Below, one piece after another: positions 23,040-35,957 of a stretch of DNA of 64,000 nucleotides; the stretch's first letter is position 1; each line of letters begins with the position of its first letter. The stretch is taken from assembly GCF_040954645.1 (NCBI RefSeq), contig NC_092808.1, forward strand, positions 87,613,389-87,677,388, in the 5' to 3' direction. The position numbers were made by a program, and so were the translations under genes. Below the pieces are notes generated by a model, which was not told the DNA's origin, did not search any database, and worked only from the letters and a program-made list of their open reading frames with translations. The DNA comes from Diabrotica undecimpunctata (Eukaryota > Arthropoda > Insecta > Coleoptera > Chrysomelidae).

Positions 23040-24262
23040 CCAGGGTTGCTTCTACTTGGCTGGTGAAAATCACCCATTCTCGGAGGTGAAAACACATACT
23101 TCCAAAATATGTCCGGAAAATAATAAATTATATAATTCTACGCAACTCTAGTTGGTAAAAATTTTTCACTAAGTTAATACTTTTTGAGTTATTTGCGAGT
23201 TAAAATGTTAAATTTTTTAAAATAAAACCACGCTTTTAGACGGTTTTTTACAATTACCTTACAATGTATTTATCGAAAAAAAAAATATTTGCAGCAAAAA
23301 TACAGCTTATAGAAAAACATTACAAAATCTGTAGACCCAGTAGAAGCAGAGTTGTAACTCATAAAAGTAGGCTCTTATTCAAAATGGAATATTTCAATGT
23401 AAAATAACCACAAAATAAACCACTTTTCGTTAAAAACGCATAAAACTTCTTAAAATTGTTAAAAAAAGCTTTAATAATTGTTTTTTTAGCGAGTTTCTAG
23501 CTAAGGCAAAACTAAGGGAGTTACGGTCAAAACAAAGTTGAATCTATTTTTTGGTAAAAACATCGTGAAAATCACATCCCAATTAGCACTCCAAATAAAA
23601 TTTATCATTACCGCTTTACAGTTGACTTAACTTGTGTGTTTTTTATATATGATCTATGAGTTTACTTGGTAAGTGCTTGTTGGGAATTTGTCTTTTTTAT
23701 ACAGCCAGCAATTGACGGATTTGTAGTAAACTGTTTTTATTTTTGAAAAAACAACTCACAACTTTTCAAAAAAACAATTCCTACAATATATAAAATTAAC
23801 AATACAAAAAAACTAATTAATTTCCATTACTTACTGTTCTCCCTCTTAGTGATAAATTCTTTAAATTTTTCCCTAATCGGTGACAGTTTGTTTTCTGCAG
23901 TTTTAATATTATATCTGACATAGTCTTTAGACATATAGCAACGCGAAATTTTGGGTAACATGATAAAACTAAAAAATTAACTAAAATACAGGATGTTTAG
24001 ATAGATATTCCATACAAATAATCAATATCCATAACACTGCTTGTTTTTGAAAAAAAAAAGTTAGTTTAAAAAAAAAAGATTTTGATGTTTTGAAAAAAAT
24101 GCCTTTTTTCAAAATAACTCAAAAAGTTTTAGTGATACGAAAAGTAAAAAATATAGGTTTTGCTAATCTAAATATATTAATTTTTTTTTTTTTCTGTAAG
24201 ACAAAAATTGGTTAAGATATTGCTGTTCAAAGTTTGCATACACTCGTGATTAGTGACTCGTT
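23040..24262. repeat. Long AT-rich dispersed repeat, copy B
   Basis: The last 200 bases match copy A (3750-3941). The upstream part (GTGAAAATCACCCATTCTCG, TTGAGTTATTTGCGAG, TTTTTAGACGGTTTTT) has the look of a repeat I associate with many insect genomes, probably a non-autonomous DNA element. No coding frame. The name and type are uncertain. Confidence 0.5.
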
Positions 24263-24479
24263 TAAGCCTTTTTAATTAAAACCTTTCTAAAAATAACTGT
24301 TTAAAAAAATTATTTACATGATCTCATTTCCCTTAAAAAAACCTACAACTATTTCATAGCTTTAAAGCTAACCAAGTATGATTAAAACACCAATCACATG
24401 TTTCAGGTGATATCAGAACGAGTATACTGGAGCATTGTAAGATAGACATAATGTGCTATTAAGGCCCAGACAATCTTTC

Positions 24480-26276
24480 ACCCATGCTTACCCATTTTTT
24501 TAGCCATCCGTGTACCAGGTAGCAGCAGCTTGTATGGGTACACATTTATTCCAGTCTCCCCTGCCTGGTGTCTTAATTGTGAACTTATTGTTAAAGCTAT
24601 ATCTTGTAACTGTTGCATCGATAGGTTTTCCCATCACAATATCAGCTTTTAGCTCCTCGATTAGCTTTCTGTTGTCAGTACCATGCATCTGGCTTATATG
24701 TCGCTGACTATAAATTAATCTGTACATCACTGATCTGGCTTCGCCCTGTATAAAGATGTAAAGTGGTGGTAGATTCAACAGGACTTCCAACGATGCAGTA
24801 GGAGTTGTTTTTATGGCCCCCATAATACACAAGCTTGCTAGCCTTTGTGTATTACCTAGCAGCCTTATTGCTCCCACTTGCTGCGTCTTTGTCCGCCACG
24901 TCACTGAGCTATAGGTTATCATGAGTCTAATAACCCTTGTGTATACCCATAGAGTTATTTTGGAGTTAAGTCCCCAATTCTTACCGCACATTCTTCTACA
25001 TCTACCCAGGGACATAGTAGCTTTCTGTATGGTTTTCAGAATGTGAGTATTCCATGTAAGCCTATGATCAAAATATACCCCAAAGTATTTTGTTTCTACC
25101 TACCTACCTACCTTAGGCAAGTATATGACTTTGACCTTTTGCCATATTTCTGGTGAAGGACTAGTGAACCTTTGGTCTATGTTGCTTTGCCTATCTGCAT
25201 CATCCAGAATTGTTGAACCCAGAAAGTGCGTGTTTATCAGTTCTCTAAGACTTTCCTCTTTGGTGTCCATAAATTTGCCATTAGCTTTCTTTAGGAAACC
25301 TACTTCTTTGGTTGTAGCACCATCCTTTGCCAGGACTTTATAGATTCGAGATCATGCCGGGATATCTGTAATCTCCTCGCAAAACTCTCTTCATGAATTT
25401 AGCGTTAGCTTATACCTGTTGTCATCCCAATCTTGGTTACTTTTGGCTTTATTAAATAGGCTTTGGACTTCCGACCTCATCTTCTTTAAGCCGTTGTTCC
25501 ACCAGACTGTATTACTGCCCGTACTTTTCCTTGTTTTTTCTGGATAATTTTCCTGGTAAGCCGCCATAATAGCTTCGCTTATCGTTTCTGTCGCCAAATC
25601 TATAACCTCTGGGCCTTTAAACGAGATCGTTCTTTCCTCGAGATTTTTACTGAGGGACTCCTTATATCCTACCCAGTTTGTATCTCTAGTATTTCTGTAT
25701 TTAATTGGAACTTTAATGATATTTAAATGGAAAAATATCAAGGTCAAATCGTATATGTCTGTGATCCGAACATGAGGGTTCGTCAGACACAACTAATTTG
25801 TTATTATATCAGTTATCGTGCTTGTGCAGAGTGTTAAATCTTCTTTGCGTGCCTTAGTGACAAAAGTTGGCTTGTTTCCTATATTGGATATAACCAATCC
25901 TTCAGATAAGATGAAATTCAAAATAGACTTACTCCTTGCACTAATGTTTGCAGACTAATGTTTGTCAGAGCACCGGGATTAATGTACAATCTACTCTATT
26001 ACTGTGAATTATACACGACGTTGGCCTTATTGCTTTGGGTGTGTATAGAACCTTACCTTGTTTGGTTTATAGGCCAGCAATATTCTCACCTATCCTACAA
26101 GGCTCCTGCAGGAGGGCCACATCAATGCCTTCTTGTTCCAATCTTCTAACTAGCGTTGTCGATGCGGCTTTTACATGTTGAAGATTGGCCTGCAGGAGCC
26201 TTATTTCTCTCTTCATTGCGAAAAGATGGCCGGTTCTGGATCTGTGGACATTCCTTCTCCCGTGGGTCCGACACAC
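24480..26276 (-). pseudogene. RNase-H-type LINE ORF2 (Loa/R1-like), catalytic RT core deleted
   Basis: In order on the minus strand: endonuclease start REIRLLQANLQHVKAASTTL and DVALLQEPCR (26230-26070); endonuclease-RT linker TVWWNNGLKKMRSEVQSLFNKA (25480-25395); RT fingers SPSPEIWQKVKVIYLPK near 25130; then, across a TACC/GGTA tandem run at 25098-25116, a jump to ETKYFGVYFDHRLTWN; thumb CRRMCGKNWGLNSKI, IMGAIKTTPTASLEVLLNLP; and the RNase H start TWYTDG at 24500, where it is truncated. Most of the endonuclease and everything from RT block A through YADD is missing. Frameshifts also occur. Its gag relic lies directly upstream. Confidence 0.75.
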
Positions 26277-26289
26277 TCTTGGACACTAG

Positions 26290-27433
26290 TCCTTATGAGT
26301 GTGTCAGCTCCAAGGTTGTTCCTCTTCCTGAACCTCCATATGTAGAGAGGTCTGCTCTGTTTCATTGGAACGAGTTGCTACTGACTTTTCATTCTGTGTT
26401 TTTGTCTTCCCTTCTTTGGGTCGGAACGTTAACCGTCCTACTCCGAAAAAGGGTGACATTTTTAATTTCTGGAGTTCTCGAGATTCAGAATCCATCGAGA
26501 AGGTCCATAACACCCCTTTGTCTGAAGGTTTATTACCCCAGACTGTCCATAGATGTGTCCTGAGCCCATGGTTACTTATCCCTAATCTATTAAGGATCCT
26601 TTTGGACTTAAGACGTTCCCCATGCTCGTCCTGTACGAAGACAGTGCATGAGTGCGGCTTGGGTATGTCTTCCTCCTCCACAGCCCTGAGAGATGCACTC
26701 TCCCAAGGCCTTAGGGTTGGGATCAGCTCCTTTAGCCACCGCGTACTTATGTCGTCCGCACAGTTAAGTTCCAGCAAACCCGGCCTGTATGTACTCTTCA
26801 GGAAGCAAACCTGTGGTCCTGCTTCCGGAATTTTGTCATACGTACCCAAGATTGTCTATATCCATCTTGGCTTCCGGGAATCCTGTTAGTACCACTGCAA
26901 CCTTAACAGAAGCGGCAGCTTCGCTGAAAGTCACACCTTCGGTTCTTGGCCTTTTCCCTTTGCGTTGGCTTTCAGGTGGTGTGCTTCCGTTTGACCTTAA
27001 CCTTTTTGGGTCATCGATCTTCTTGGTTTGTATTACTTTTGTCAGCCGCCTTAATGAACTTGGCCTTGATTACAGCCCTTTTGGCTTGAACGTAATCTTG
27101 GCCTTGTTTCACTAGCCTACTGATTTTGGCTTTAGAGATGCCAGATAGCTTTGCAGCCCCAATTTCTTCGTCTGTCATGAGATTAACGTCTTCCAACGCT
27201 GTTACTCTGACAGCTTTTTTGTTTCCTTGCCTATCGGCTTATGAGATTTCTTTAGAAATTTCGGGACTTTCGACGTTCGGATTTTCTCCAGAAGCTCCCT
27301 GCCCTTCGGCTTTAGGCACTGTGATTTTGGGTCTGGAGTTCCCTGGCCCTTCAGCATCGGGGACCCTTTGGCCCTGAGTTTTTTCTGTATTTGTCTTTGT
27401 TTTTTTTTTTTTGAGATTCCATATTGATCCCAC
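26290..27433 (-). pseudogene. LINE ORF1 (gag) with DUF4780-type domain
   Basis: Three minus-strand pieces: an N-terminal Lys/Pro/Gly-rich stretch starting at ATG 27433, a middle piece (27196-27011) with a short helix-turn-helix-like segment, and a C-terminal frame (26849-26304) with LNCADDISTRWLKELIPTL, EDIPKPHSCTVFV and RILNRLGISNHGLRTHLW. I recognise this last block as the DUF4780 domain of insect LINE gags. Frameshifts at about 27240 and 26850-27000 break it. It precedes the matching ORF2 relic. Confidence 0.7.
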
Positions 27434-28920
27434 GAGTAGCTAGAGAAAGACAGTCAACCCCCAAGACGGATCTATTTTAATATTTTCATCAAAGTTTTCA
27501 ATATTTATTATATTAGTTTTGAAACGCAATAAAGTAAAACTCTCACTTTTGTTTAAAACTTCAAAAAGTTTATATTTAATTTTTACTCCATTTTCCCATT
27601 CATATTTGATATTTTCTGTTTACCTGAATCAATAATAGAAATATGATCGTAAAGACACAAGTTTTCTTCTTCTTCTTCTTCCTACTTTATAATTAGGCTT
27701 AATGCCTGTTTTACTTCGGTTTTTAGCCTTAATTGACGTTGTCTGACCATCTTTTCTTCGGTCGTCCCAATGATCTTCTTCCATTTGGCGATTGGTCACT
27801 TGCTATTCGTACTATTCTATTTTCTGTCATTCTTTCGATGTGTTGATTCCATTCCACTTTTCTTCTTTTGGTCTATGCGTTTATTTCCTCTATTCCACAT
27901 CTCGCTCGTATTTCCTCACTTCTTACTCTGTCTCTTAGAGTTTGGTTTGTTATTTTTCGTAAGACTTTAATTTCTGTTGTTTCCAGTAGTCTTTGTGTTT
28001 TCGCTGTATCTGCTCTTGTTTCCGCTGTGTACGTCATTATCGGTCTTATTGTTGATTTATATATCCTGGTTTTCGTTTCCTTTGTGAGGTATTTGTTTCT
28101 TCAGATTGTTTTGTTGAGACATCCTGCTGCTCTGTTTGCCATGTTCACTTGTTTTTGTACTTCTTCTTCCACTTTTCCGTAGCTTGACAGTATCTTCGAA
28201 TTCTTTCATTAATCTTTGTAGGTCATCTTCATTTTCGGCTGTTATTATGGCGTCGTCGGCGTAGCATATTATCCTTATTTCCTTTTCTCCCATTCTATAT
28301 CCTCTTCTTTTTTTAACTTTCTTTATGATTTTATCCATTATCAGATTAAATATTAATTGGCTCAGCAAATCTCCTTGTCTAATGCCAGTTTCATATTTCA
28401 TAGGTTGCGATAGTTTTTCTTTAGATCTTACCATAGCTATGTTATCTTTATATATATTTTCAATGGTTTTTACTAAATCCAGTGATATTCCCTTTTCATG
28501 TAATAAATGTATCGCGTCCCGAATCCTCACTCTATCAAACGCTTTCTTTAAATCTATCAGACACATATATGCTGGTTTGTTGTATTCCAGCGACTTTTCT
28601 TTTATTTGTCTTATTACAAAAACTGCATCCGTGCATGATCTTCCTGTCCGAAATCCTTGCTGTTCCTCTTGCAGAGATATTAATTCGTTTATTTTTGTCG
28701 CTATTATTCTTATTGTCAATTTGAGTGTTATATTTAATAGATTTATTGATCGATAATTATTGGGGTCTTCCTTATCTCCTTTTTTGAAGAACGTCACCAT
28801 GATCGCTCTCCTTCATTCATCTGGTATTCTATTCGTGGTGATTATTTTATTAATAAGAAGTTGCAGTTGTTGTACAAGGTGATCACCTCCATATATTAAG
28901 AGTTCATTTGGTATTTGATC

Positions 28921-29382
28921 TTCTCCTGGTGACTTTCTGTTTTTTAATTTGTTTATTCCTTCTTTCACATCGTTTTGGGAAATTTCGGTCTTTTCCTAAG
29001 TTATTATATTTGGCGTTTCTAGTAAAGGTTTTTCGTTTTGTTTTTTACACATTTCTGTTAGGAAGGCCACCCATGTATCCTCTTGTATGTGTTCTATTTC
29101 AACTAGTTTTTTCATTTCGCTTCTTTGTTGTCTTACGAAGCGTCATACTTCTTCTCCTGGTGACTTTCTGTTTTTTAATTTGTTTATTCCTTCTTTCACA
29201 TCGTTTTCGGAAATTTCGGTCTTTTCCTCAGTTATTATATTTGGCGTTTCTGGTAGAGGTTCTTCGTTTTGTTTTTTAAACATTTCTGTCAGGAAGGCCA
29301 CCCATGTACCCTCTTGTATGTGTTCTATTTTAACTAGTTCTTTCATTTCGCTTCTTTGTTGTCTTATGAAGCGCCATACTTG
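28921..29382. repeat. 231-bp tandem duplication inside the LINE
   Basis: TTCTCCTGGTGACTTTCTGT at 28921 recurs at 29152, and the following 230 bases match with about ten differences. It duplicates the C-terminal linker region and so disrupts the frame. Confidence 0.9.
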
Positions 29383-29700
29383 TTTCTGTTGTCCATAGAA
29401 ATCCATCTCTAGTCTTTTTGTGAATCTTTCCCAGTAATCTGTTTTTGTTTTTCTTACCAATTGATGAGTTTCAGTTCTTATTATTTTATATTCTTCATAT
29501 AATTTATTCGTTTTTTCTGACTTATATTTTAGGAAAGCTTTCTTTTTTTGGTGACATTTTTGTTTAACCTCTAGCGTAAACCATGGTGTTTTCGTTGACC
29601 ACTTTTTGTTTACCATATTCGTTTCAAGGGCTTCTCGGGCACCATCCAGAATATTTTTCTTAAGTTTTCTCCAGCTAGTCTCTACATTTCTTTCATTTTT

Positions 29701-29738
29701 GATATTCTCCATTTGTATTTTCACAAATGGAGAATATC
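29701..29738. repeat. Perfect 16-bp inverted repeat at the 5' truncation point of the LINE
   Basis: GATATTCTCCATTTGT (29701-29716) and ACAAATGGAGAATATC (29723-29738) with a 6-nt loop. It marks the 5' end of the minus-strand LINE fragment, as expected from an inversion during target-primed reverse transcription. Confidence 0.85.
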
Positions 29739-29751
29739 GAAATGGAGACAC

Positions 29752-31619
29752 AAATTTTGAGCTTCTAAATTAATGATATCGAAATTTTATTTCATATAGC
29801 CTATTATTGAAATAGGCTTTTCTTTAAAAATATTTTAAAATTTATCAATAGCGGTATATTTTGAATCAACACTTAATATAAATCATTTGCAAAAATATAT
29901 TGTCCATCTAGCATACTCTAAATCAGGAAACAATTCTGTAGAATGTGTTGGCGAGGTTTATTATCATTTTTTAATTATTTCGATAAGGTAATGTCTTTAT
30001 TTGTTGAACTATTTGAAATTTCTTTTGACATGGTATTTAAAATAAATATTTTCTTAAATAGGTACCTACAATAAAATAATGGAACTTTTTAATGCTAACG
30101 CAATTTTTTATTTCTGAAAGTGAAATTGAAATCATCAAACTTTAAATGAAAACAATTTACTTTTAGTAGTTATTTTTAAAAAATATAATAAATGGTGGAA
30201 GTATCATTATAAAGGACAGCCGTGACGTTACGGGACTGTTTTTCACCCTTAAATTGGTAGAGATACAAATATGTAAAGAAGTTTGATAAGTTTAAAAATC
30301 TATTGAAAGAGAACTTATCTTTTTGTCACCGAAATCTCAAAACATATTTTCATAGTCGATATCTTATAGATACTTGTTGCTTCCAATCCAACTTTTTGAA
30401 AGACTTGATTTTTCCCTTACTACTTTAGGCATTTTTACAAAAAAAATAATAAAATGACTTTTTCTACACATTACAGATAATGACTTGCAATCGCAAAAGG
30501 TAAACAAACGGCAATTGATTTAAGACTAATCATTAATATAATAATTTAAGATAACTACTTTAACCTTAAAATATAATTTTAATTCTTTTTCCAAGTATAA
30601 TTTATAAAGCTGAAAGTACTGGTAGTTTTTGTAATATTCAAAATATAATACCTACTAATGTATTTCTTTCTGGATCATACATTTGGTGGTACCGCCCATT
30701 ACGTTTATCGGTACAACAACAAAGTAGCTAACACTGAATATATACGTTCACATTTTATTTTAATAACTGTTACTAGTATGCTGCTATTCCTCTATATCAA
30801 AATATGTAATTATATGCTCTTAAATCTGCAAATACTGCAAGACATATGCATTTATGAAAAACATGAGAAATATGCAGCATATCTAACGAAAAACGTGTAC
30901 CCCTTTATCTTTTATGTAAAAATATTTTACAATTTTTAAAATTCCTAACGAGCCACTACAAGCAAAACCGATTTAACTTTTAAAAAGAATAGAATTGTGT
31001 CGGAGTTAAACTGACATTGTTACTTTTCCGTGAATCACAATTTTCATGCTTTAAAAATTCCCCTGTAAATTCGTAGGTGAAACAAAAATAAGCTAGTTAA
31101 AGCTGTTGCATAATTCCATAATCCTCAAGAGTGCCAAGCTCTGTCTATTTTTCGCTTCAGGTCCCAAAAGATATTTGTCAGCGCTACGTGAATGATTGTC
31201 AGTTTTTAACGCTTAATATATCTCCACATGGAATTTCCCGAGAGTAAATGGGATTTCCGCTGGATTTCCCTTAGTACTCCTTTTTGAGACCTTTAGCTGA
31301 TCTGGTGTTCGAAGCACACATAAAAAATAAAAATGTATGTTGCAGATTGTAGTATACATCATAGCGGATAATTTTTTCCGATAAAATTACATCGGTATTC
31401 TCAAAAAATACTTTTTAAAGCTTTTTATCATTTTAAACACAAATTTACTTATGCTTTAAATATATGAAGTATTATACCTATTTTTAAAGAATGTACAGCT
31501 GGTTCCTAAAAAACTGATACGACTCTTAAAGCGTATTTTGTAAAAAATTGAGCAGTGTATTTTGAAGGATAAATACTTATTATTTACATACTGTCACTGT
31601 CACTGCCTTTTACGCAGAT
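29752..31619. other. 1.9 kb with no gene seen
   Basis: AT-rich. The 93-codon frame at 30658-30939 has no recognisable domain. I could not identify any transposon protein in any frame. Confidence 0.5.
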
Positions 31620-32497
31620 GGACCGAAGACTACAAGCTGTTGTACTCCGAAGAAATCTTGAAAAACTCTCTTGAGGGTGAAACAGCTGGAATAAAGATAA
31701 ATGGAGTCCCCATTAACAACATTAGATACGCGGACGACATTGTGATCTTAGCCAAAAATAAGATCTTCAGAGACTGGTGACCAGCATAGCGGAGTATGGA
31801 AAGTGGTACGATCTAACAATGAACGTCAAGAAGACGAAATTTATGAGAATATCGAAAACTCAAATAAATAACAAGAATCTTCTAATAAACGGAACCAACG
31901 TCGAACGAGGGGACAAATATGCATATCTAGGAACAATGATTAACTCCACAAACGATTACATTCAGAAGATCAAAATCAGAATAGAAAAGGCTAAAACAAA
32001 TTTTAACAAAATGAGAAGAGTACTATGTACAAGGGATTTAAAATTGGAACTAAGAATTAGGTTGGCGAGGTGCTATATTTTTTCGAATTTGTTTTATGGA
32101 ATGGAATCTTGGACCTTGAATGCAACATCAATGAAAAAACTGGAATCATTCGAGCTGTGGATGTATAGAAGAATTCTAAAAATATAGTGGACAGAACACG
32201 TCACAAACAAAGAGGTTATGAGAAGGATGAATAAAGAAATAGAAATTTTAAAGAGAATTAAAACAAGAAAATTGGAATATCTGACATATTACACGTGGAG
32301 AGAAATACACCTTGCTCCAACTGATTATGCAGGGAAAGATCCAAGGAAAGAGAAGCATAGGGAGGCGTAGAATGTCATGGCTGCGCAACCTGAGAGAGTG
32401 GTACGGATGTACATCAAATGAACTTCTCAGAGCAGCCGTCTCAAAAGTCCGAATAGCTATGATGATTGCCGACCTCCGCCGCGGAGATGGCACTTAA
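31620..32497 (+). pseudogene. 5'-truncated LINE: RT catalytic box to C-terminus
   Basis: Begins at YSEEILKNSLEGETAGIKI, keeps INNIRYADDIVILAKN, shifts at about 31780, then runs through KFMRISKTQ, YAYLGTMINSTNDY, CYIFSNLFYGMESWTL and LESFELWMYRRIL, and after further shifts ends with GRRRMSWLRNLREWYG and LRRGDGT, stop at 32497. The tail is AAAGAAAAAGAAGA. Blocks upstream of YADD are missing. Same group as 45262-46065. Confidence 0.8.
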
Positions 32498-33019
32498 AGA
32501 AAAAGAAGACATTTGTTCGGGGTAAAATATTATCTAATATATCATGCTTGTACTTGCTCCACAGTTTATTGTTTTCGAGCAATTGAGCTGTTGACATGCA
32601 GTACTAAATAATGAGTATACTACATGTTTGACAATCTCAAGTAATTAAAATTATGTAGCATTCGTCACTTATTCGATAAACTGTGTAAATACAACCAAGA
32701 GCATTAATAAAACGCACATCTAAATGATGACCACTTCATCTTTTTTCGAAGTAGAAATTTATTAGATGAAGCATTTAATTGTGTCATTTGAACCAAATTT
32801 ACTGCTACAGGTGAGTTGATGCTGATGTGTTTTAATCAAAAACCCATCGAAATCCATTAAAAAAGTTTTATTTTAATAGTATTGGAATATATTCTAGATA
32901 AAAAACCACTAGAACAATACATCCTAGGATAAAATAACTTTTAACTAATTTAAAAAAGAATAATATGATGAAAACATCCCACATTAAATATAACCAAATA
33001 ATAATGTTTAGTTTTTGGC

Positions 33020-33355
33020 GTAAAAAAAGTTAAGTTAAGATAACTAATACATTTCTTGTTCTTAACTGAGTAGCCCCATATATTAGTCAGGCAAAAGTAA
33101 CAATCATCCACATGATTTATTGGTTTTCTCCAGACTATCGATATTCCAAAATACATAGCTTTCTTTTTACCTGTTAATCATAGTCGCAATGTCTCGACAC
33201 AGGTTCGACAAACAGTATAAGGGGCCCATTCATTGTCTTCATTGCCAAGTTTTACACCAAAATATGAAAAGTACACATTGTTTACGAATTTGGTAATATG
33301 TTGTCTCTGTTTTGACACAAACAAAACACATGAGGGTTATTTACACACGATCTCC
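33020..33355 (-). pseudogene. Fragment of an unnamed arthropod cysteine-rich protein family
   Basis: The minus strand reads HITKFVNNVYFSYFGVKLGN, WAPYTVCRTCVETLRLW, ISIVWRKPINHVDDCYFCLT and YSVKNKKCISYLNL. I recognise the pattern 'YFG.KLGD.D..WAPH..C..C...L..W' followed by 'P..WREP.NH..DCYFC' from a multi-copy, poorly named family in insect and other arthropod genomes. Function unknown to me; the paired CxxC motifs suggest zinc binding. Here there is a stop near the N-terminus and the frame degenerates after about 110 residues, so it is a fragment, maybe carried by a transposon. 32498-33019 holds nothing else recognisable. Confidence 0.5.
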
Positions 33356-33360
33356 GATAT

Positions 33361-33952
33361 CGAGTAGGTACTTCATCAATTCTTCGAAATAATTACTTTT
33401 TACACTCATTTACCTTTACATTTTTCAACAAATCACAACAATTTCATCATAAGACGATAAAACCTTTTATATCTCTAAATGTAATGCCTATTGATGCAAT
33501 CTGTGTAGCAAAAAAACTGTACCTATGAAAAAAAACGGATTTGGATTCAGCGCCAAAAAATACTGCAAAAAAACACTTTTGTTCTTAAATATCAAAACCC
33601 GTGCAGCACCGTTATTGTAGTTTTTTTTTTAATTTTCCGATCATTACAGGATCAATGGAATACTGGATCCGGCCTCGTATCATCCTAGTTCAACTCTTGA
33701 ACTTGTCTCATTCTGTATGGATAAAAGTTGTGTGTTTTTCAAAGTCTTTAAACACTAGCAGGTGAAACCCGGAATCTTTAAATATTTTTCTGATAGACTG
33801 ATTTTCACATGACCCAAATCTGCAACTTCAATACCTTACTTCTCGGTTGATGTTGTTGTTGACTGAACCCGAAGTTAAAAACTAATGCTAAACGAATGCT
33901 AAATAAGTGAGGTACTTAATGGTAGCTCAAAGTTTCGTTTGGATGATTTTGA
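33361..33952. other. No gene seen
   Basis: Flank of the piggyBac element; no recognisable coding content. Confidence 0.5.
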
Positions 33953-35957
33953 TTAACTTGTGTCTATACCCAGGTACATGGGTATCCTTGGTAATTGTTT
34001 TATCTGAATCATTGACAATAGTATAAATATTTTTATTCGAGCTTCTAGTTATTCCTAAAATTATTTAGAACGAAGAGATTTATAATAAAAACCAAAGAAA
34101 AAAATGCATATAATATATTAAAATTACCTGTCAAAGTTTTTACACCATTACGTCCACACCCGTGTCACCCGGGTAACACTAATGTTTAGTAAATTATGAA
34201 GCTCTGTCTAGTTTTTTTTATAATAAAAGTGATATGTAAACGTAAATAAAAGTTACATTTTAAACACATTGTCAACACTTACACTTACTTATATTTACTG
34301 AGTGTTCGTTACATAGTGGACGATTACAAACATTACATGATTTTCGTGTCTTTCTTAGCCGCTTTTTTGTTAAAGACATACAAATGTAGCAGTTTCCAAC
34401 AATTTTAAGGCGTCCAGTGGAATCTCTAAGTGGTAATGACTCTGCAGTATTACTTGAATCTGTAGGTAGAGGTTTTCCTAACATACACTCAATTCCTGAC
34501 CTTGATGAAAAATTTCGGTATACATTTGGTACTTTAAATCTAGCAGAAATTGCTGGTATCACTAGTTGTTTCCCTAAGTCTTGTATAGAAAAATTCTACG
34601 CTTACTGGTTTCAGTAGAACTTTGTGGATTATTCTCTGTATAAATTATATAGGTTGCTAGGCAAGCTACGTGTAGGATGTTGTAAAAGAAGGCTACTAGC
34701 CAACGCAAAGTTCTGCGTTTAGTGGAATAATGAGAAACCATTTTGTCCATGTTGTCTACGCCTCCTTTAGTTGTATTATAGAACTGAATTATTTCAGGTT
34801 TATTTTTTGGGCCACTTACATTATGGTTGTCATGCATTGTTGATAGCAAGATAACGCTTTTTTTTTTTTGGCACATATGAACAAATAGTAACACGATCTG
34901 CACTGAATCCGTGTAATGACGATTCAGGCTCACGCTCTGACGAAGGCAGCATTTCTTGTGGAATATATGGTTTGTTTCTTTTCAAAGTACCAACTAATGA
35001 TAAATTCCAAGACAACAGGAGACGGGCTAGTGGAAGAGTTGTGAAAAAATTATCCATTGTTATGTTTCGTCCAGAATTTTTGTATCGGTAACACAAATCT
35101 TTTACTACGCGTTCACCTTGATTAGTTTCACGTCTAGTCGAATTTTTTCCAGTATAAATTTGTCCAGTAAGTAGATACGAATTATTGGCGTCACAAACCC
35201 ACCAAACCTTGATGCCATACTTGGCAGGTTTTGCTGGCATATATTGCGTGAAACGTGTCCTACCTCTAAAAGGAAATAACTGTTCATCCACTGTAAGAGA
35301 ATCTGACGGTACATAGTTACGATGTAAATTATCATTGAGAAAGATAGAATATATCTGTAATAGCTGCAGCTTTATCATTTTGCAAACGTTCTGCACGTGT
35401 TTTGTCATTGTCAAACCGTAAGAATCTGCTGATGCTCCAAAAGCGATTTATGTCCATACTTGCTCGGTACAAAGGATGAGAGTCTGTTTTCCATAAACCT
35501 TTCGAATGCTCTGAATTTGAATGCCGTACTCCTGCTGTAATAAGACCTAAGTATGCATCAAATTCTTCTGTTGTGAGTAACTTCCCAACATTTCGAGGTT
35601 TGTCGGGGTTTTCAACATTATACTTTTCACAAACGCTATTAGCTTTTCGATTGGTTTCGCGTATAATTATGTCACACATTACGTCACTGAAAACACATTT
35701 GAATGTATCTCTAATCGAAAGAGTTTTAGTAGAACGTACTGGGTCCGTTTTTTCACGCAAAAGGTTACGTTTCAGTGATTGACTTGCAGTAAACGGTCTT
35801 CGTTGCCAAATCGTTTTATCTTTTGCAACCAGAACATCACTTTGGGAAGAACTTTCTGGAAAATCGTCAAAATCTTCATTACTACTATCGTCGCCGTCGG
35901 TATCGATTTCAATCTTATTATTGATATCAGTAAAAACGTCCTCTACGTCAGAAGCTT

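Larger units (their letters stand above)
27660..29751 (-). pseudogene. LINE fragment: linker, reverse transcriptase and C-terminus
   Basis: The frame at 29751-29143 is the Lys-rich endonuclease-RT linker (WWSTKTPWFTLEV-like, then YWERFTKRLEMDFYG). The frame at 28800-28057 holds RT: FFKKGDKEDPNNYRSINLLN, QQGFRTGRSCTDAVFVI, YMCLIDLKKAFDRV, GIRQGDLLSQLIFNLIMD and the catalytic box ICYADDAIITAE near 28270. Shifted frames down to 27700 continue into TYTAETRADT and SLGRPKKRWSD. The 3' end is a (GAA)n-type tail at 27665-27683. A 231-bp internal duplication (28921-29382) and frameshifts inactivate it. No endonuclease is present. Confidence 0.8.

Noticed and set aside
26365..27377. Plus-strand frames of up to 174 codons
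   Set aside because: Antisense shadows of the DUF4780 gag relic; the domain reads on the minus strand.
27770..29398. Plus-strand Phe/Leu/Ser-rich frames that look like membrane proteins
   Set aside because: Antisense of the LINE RT and its Lys-rich linker.
30658..30939. 93-codon frame
   Set aside because: No domain, codon bias or homologous copy visible; the length is plausible by chance in AT-rich DNA.
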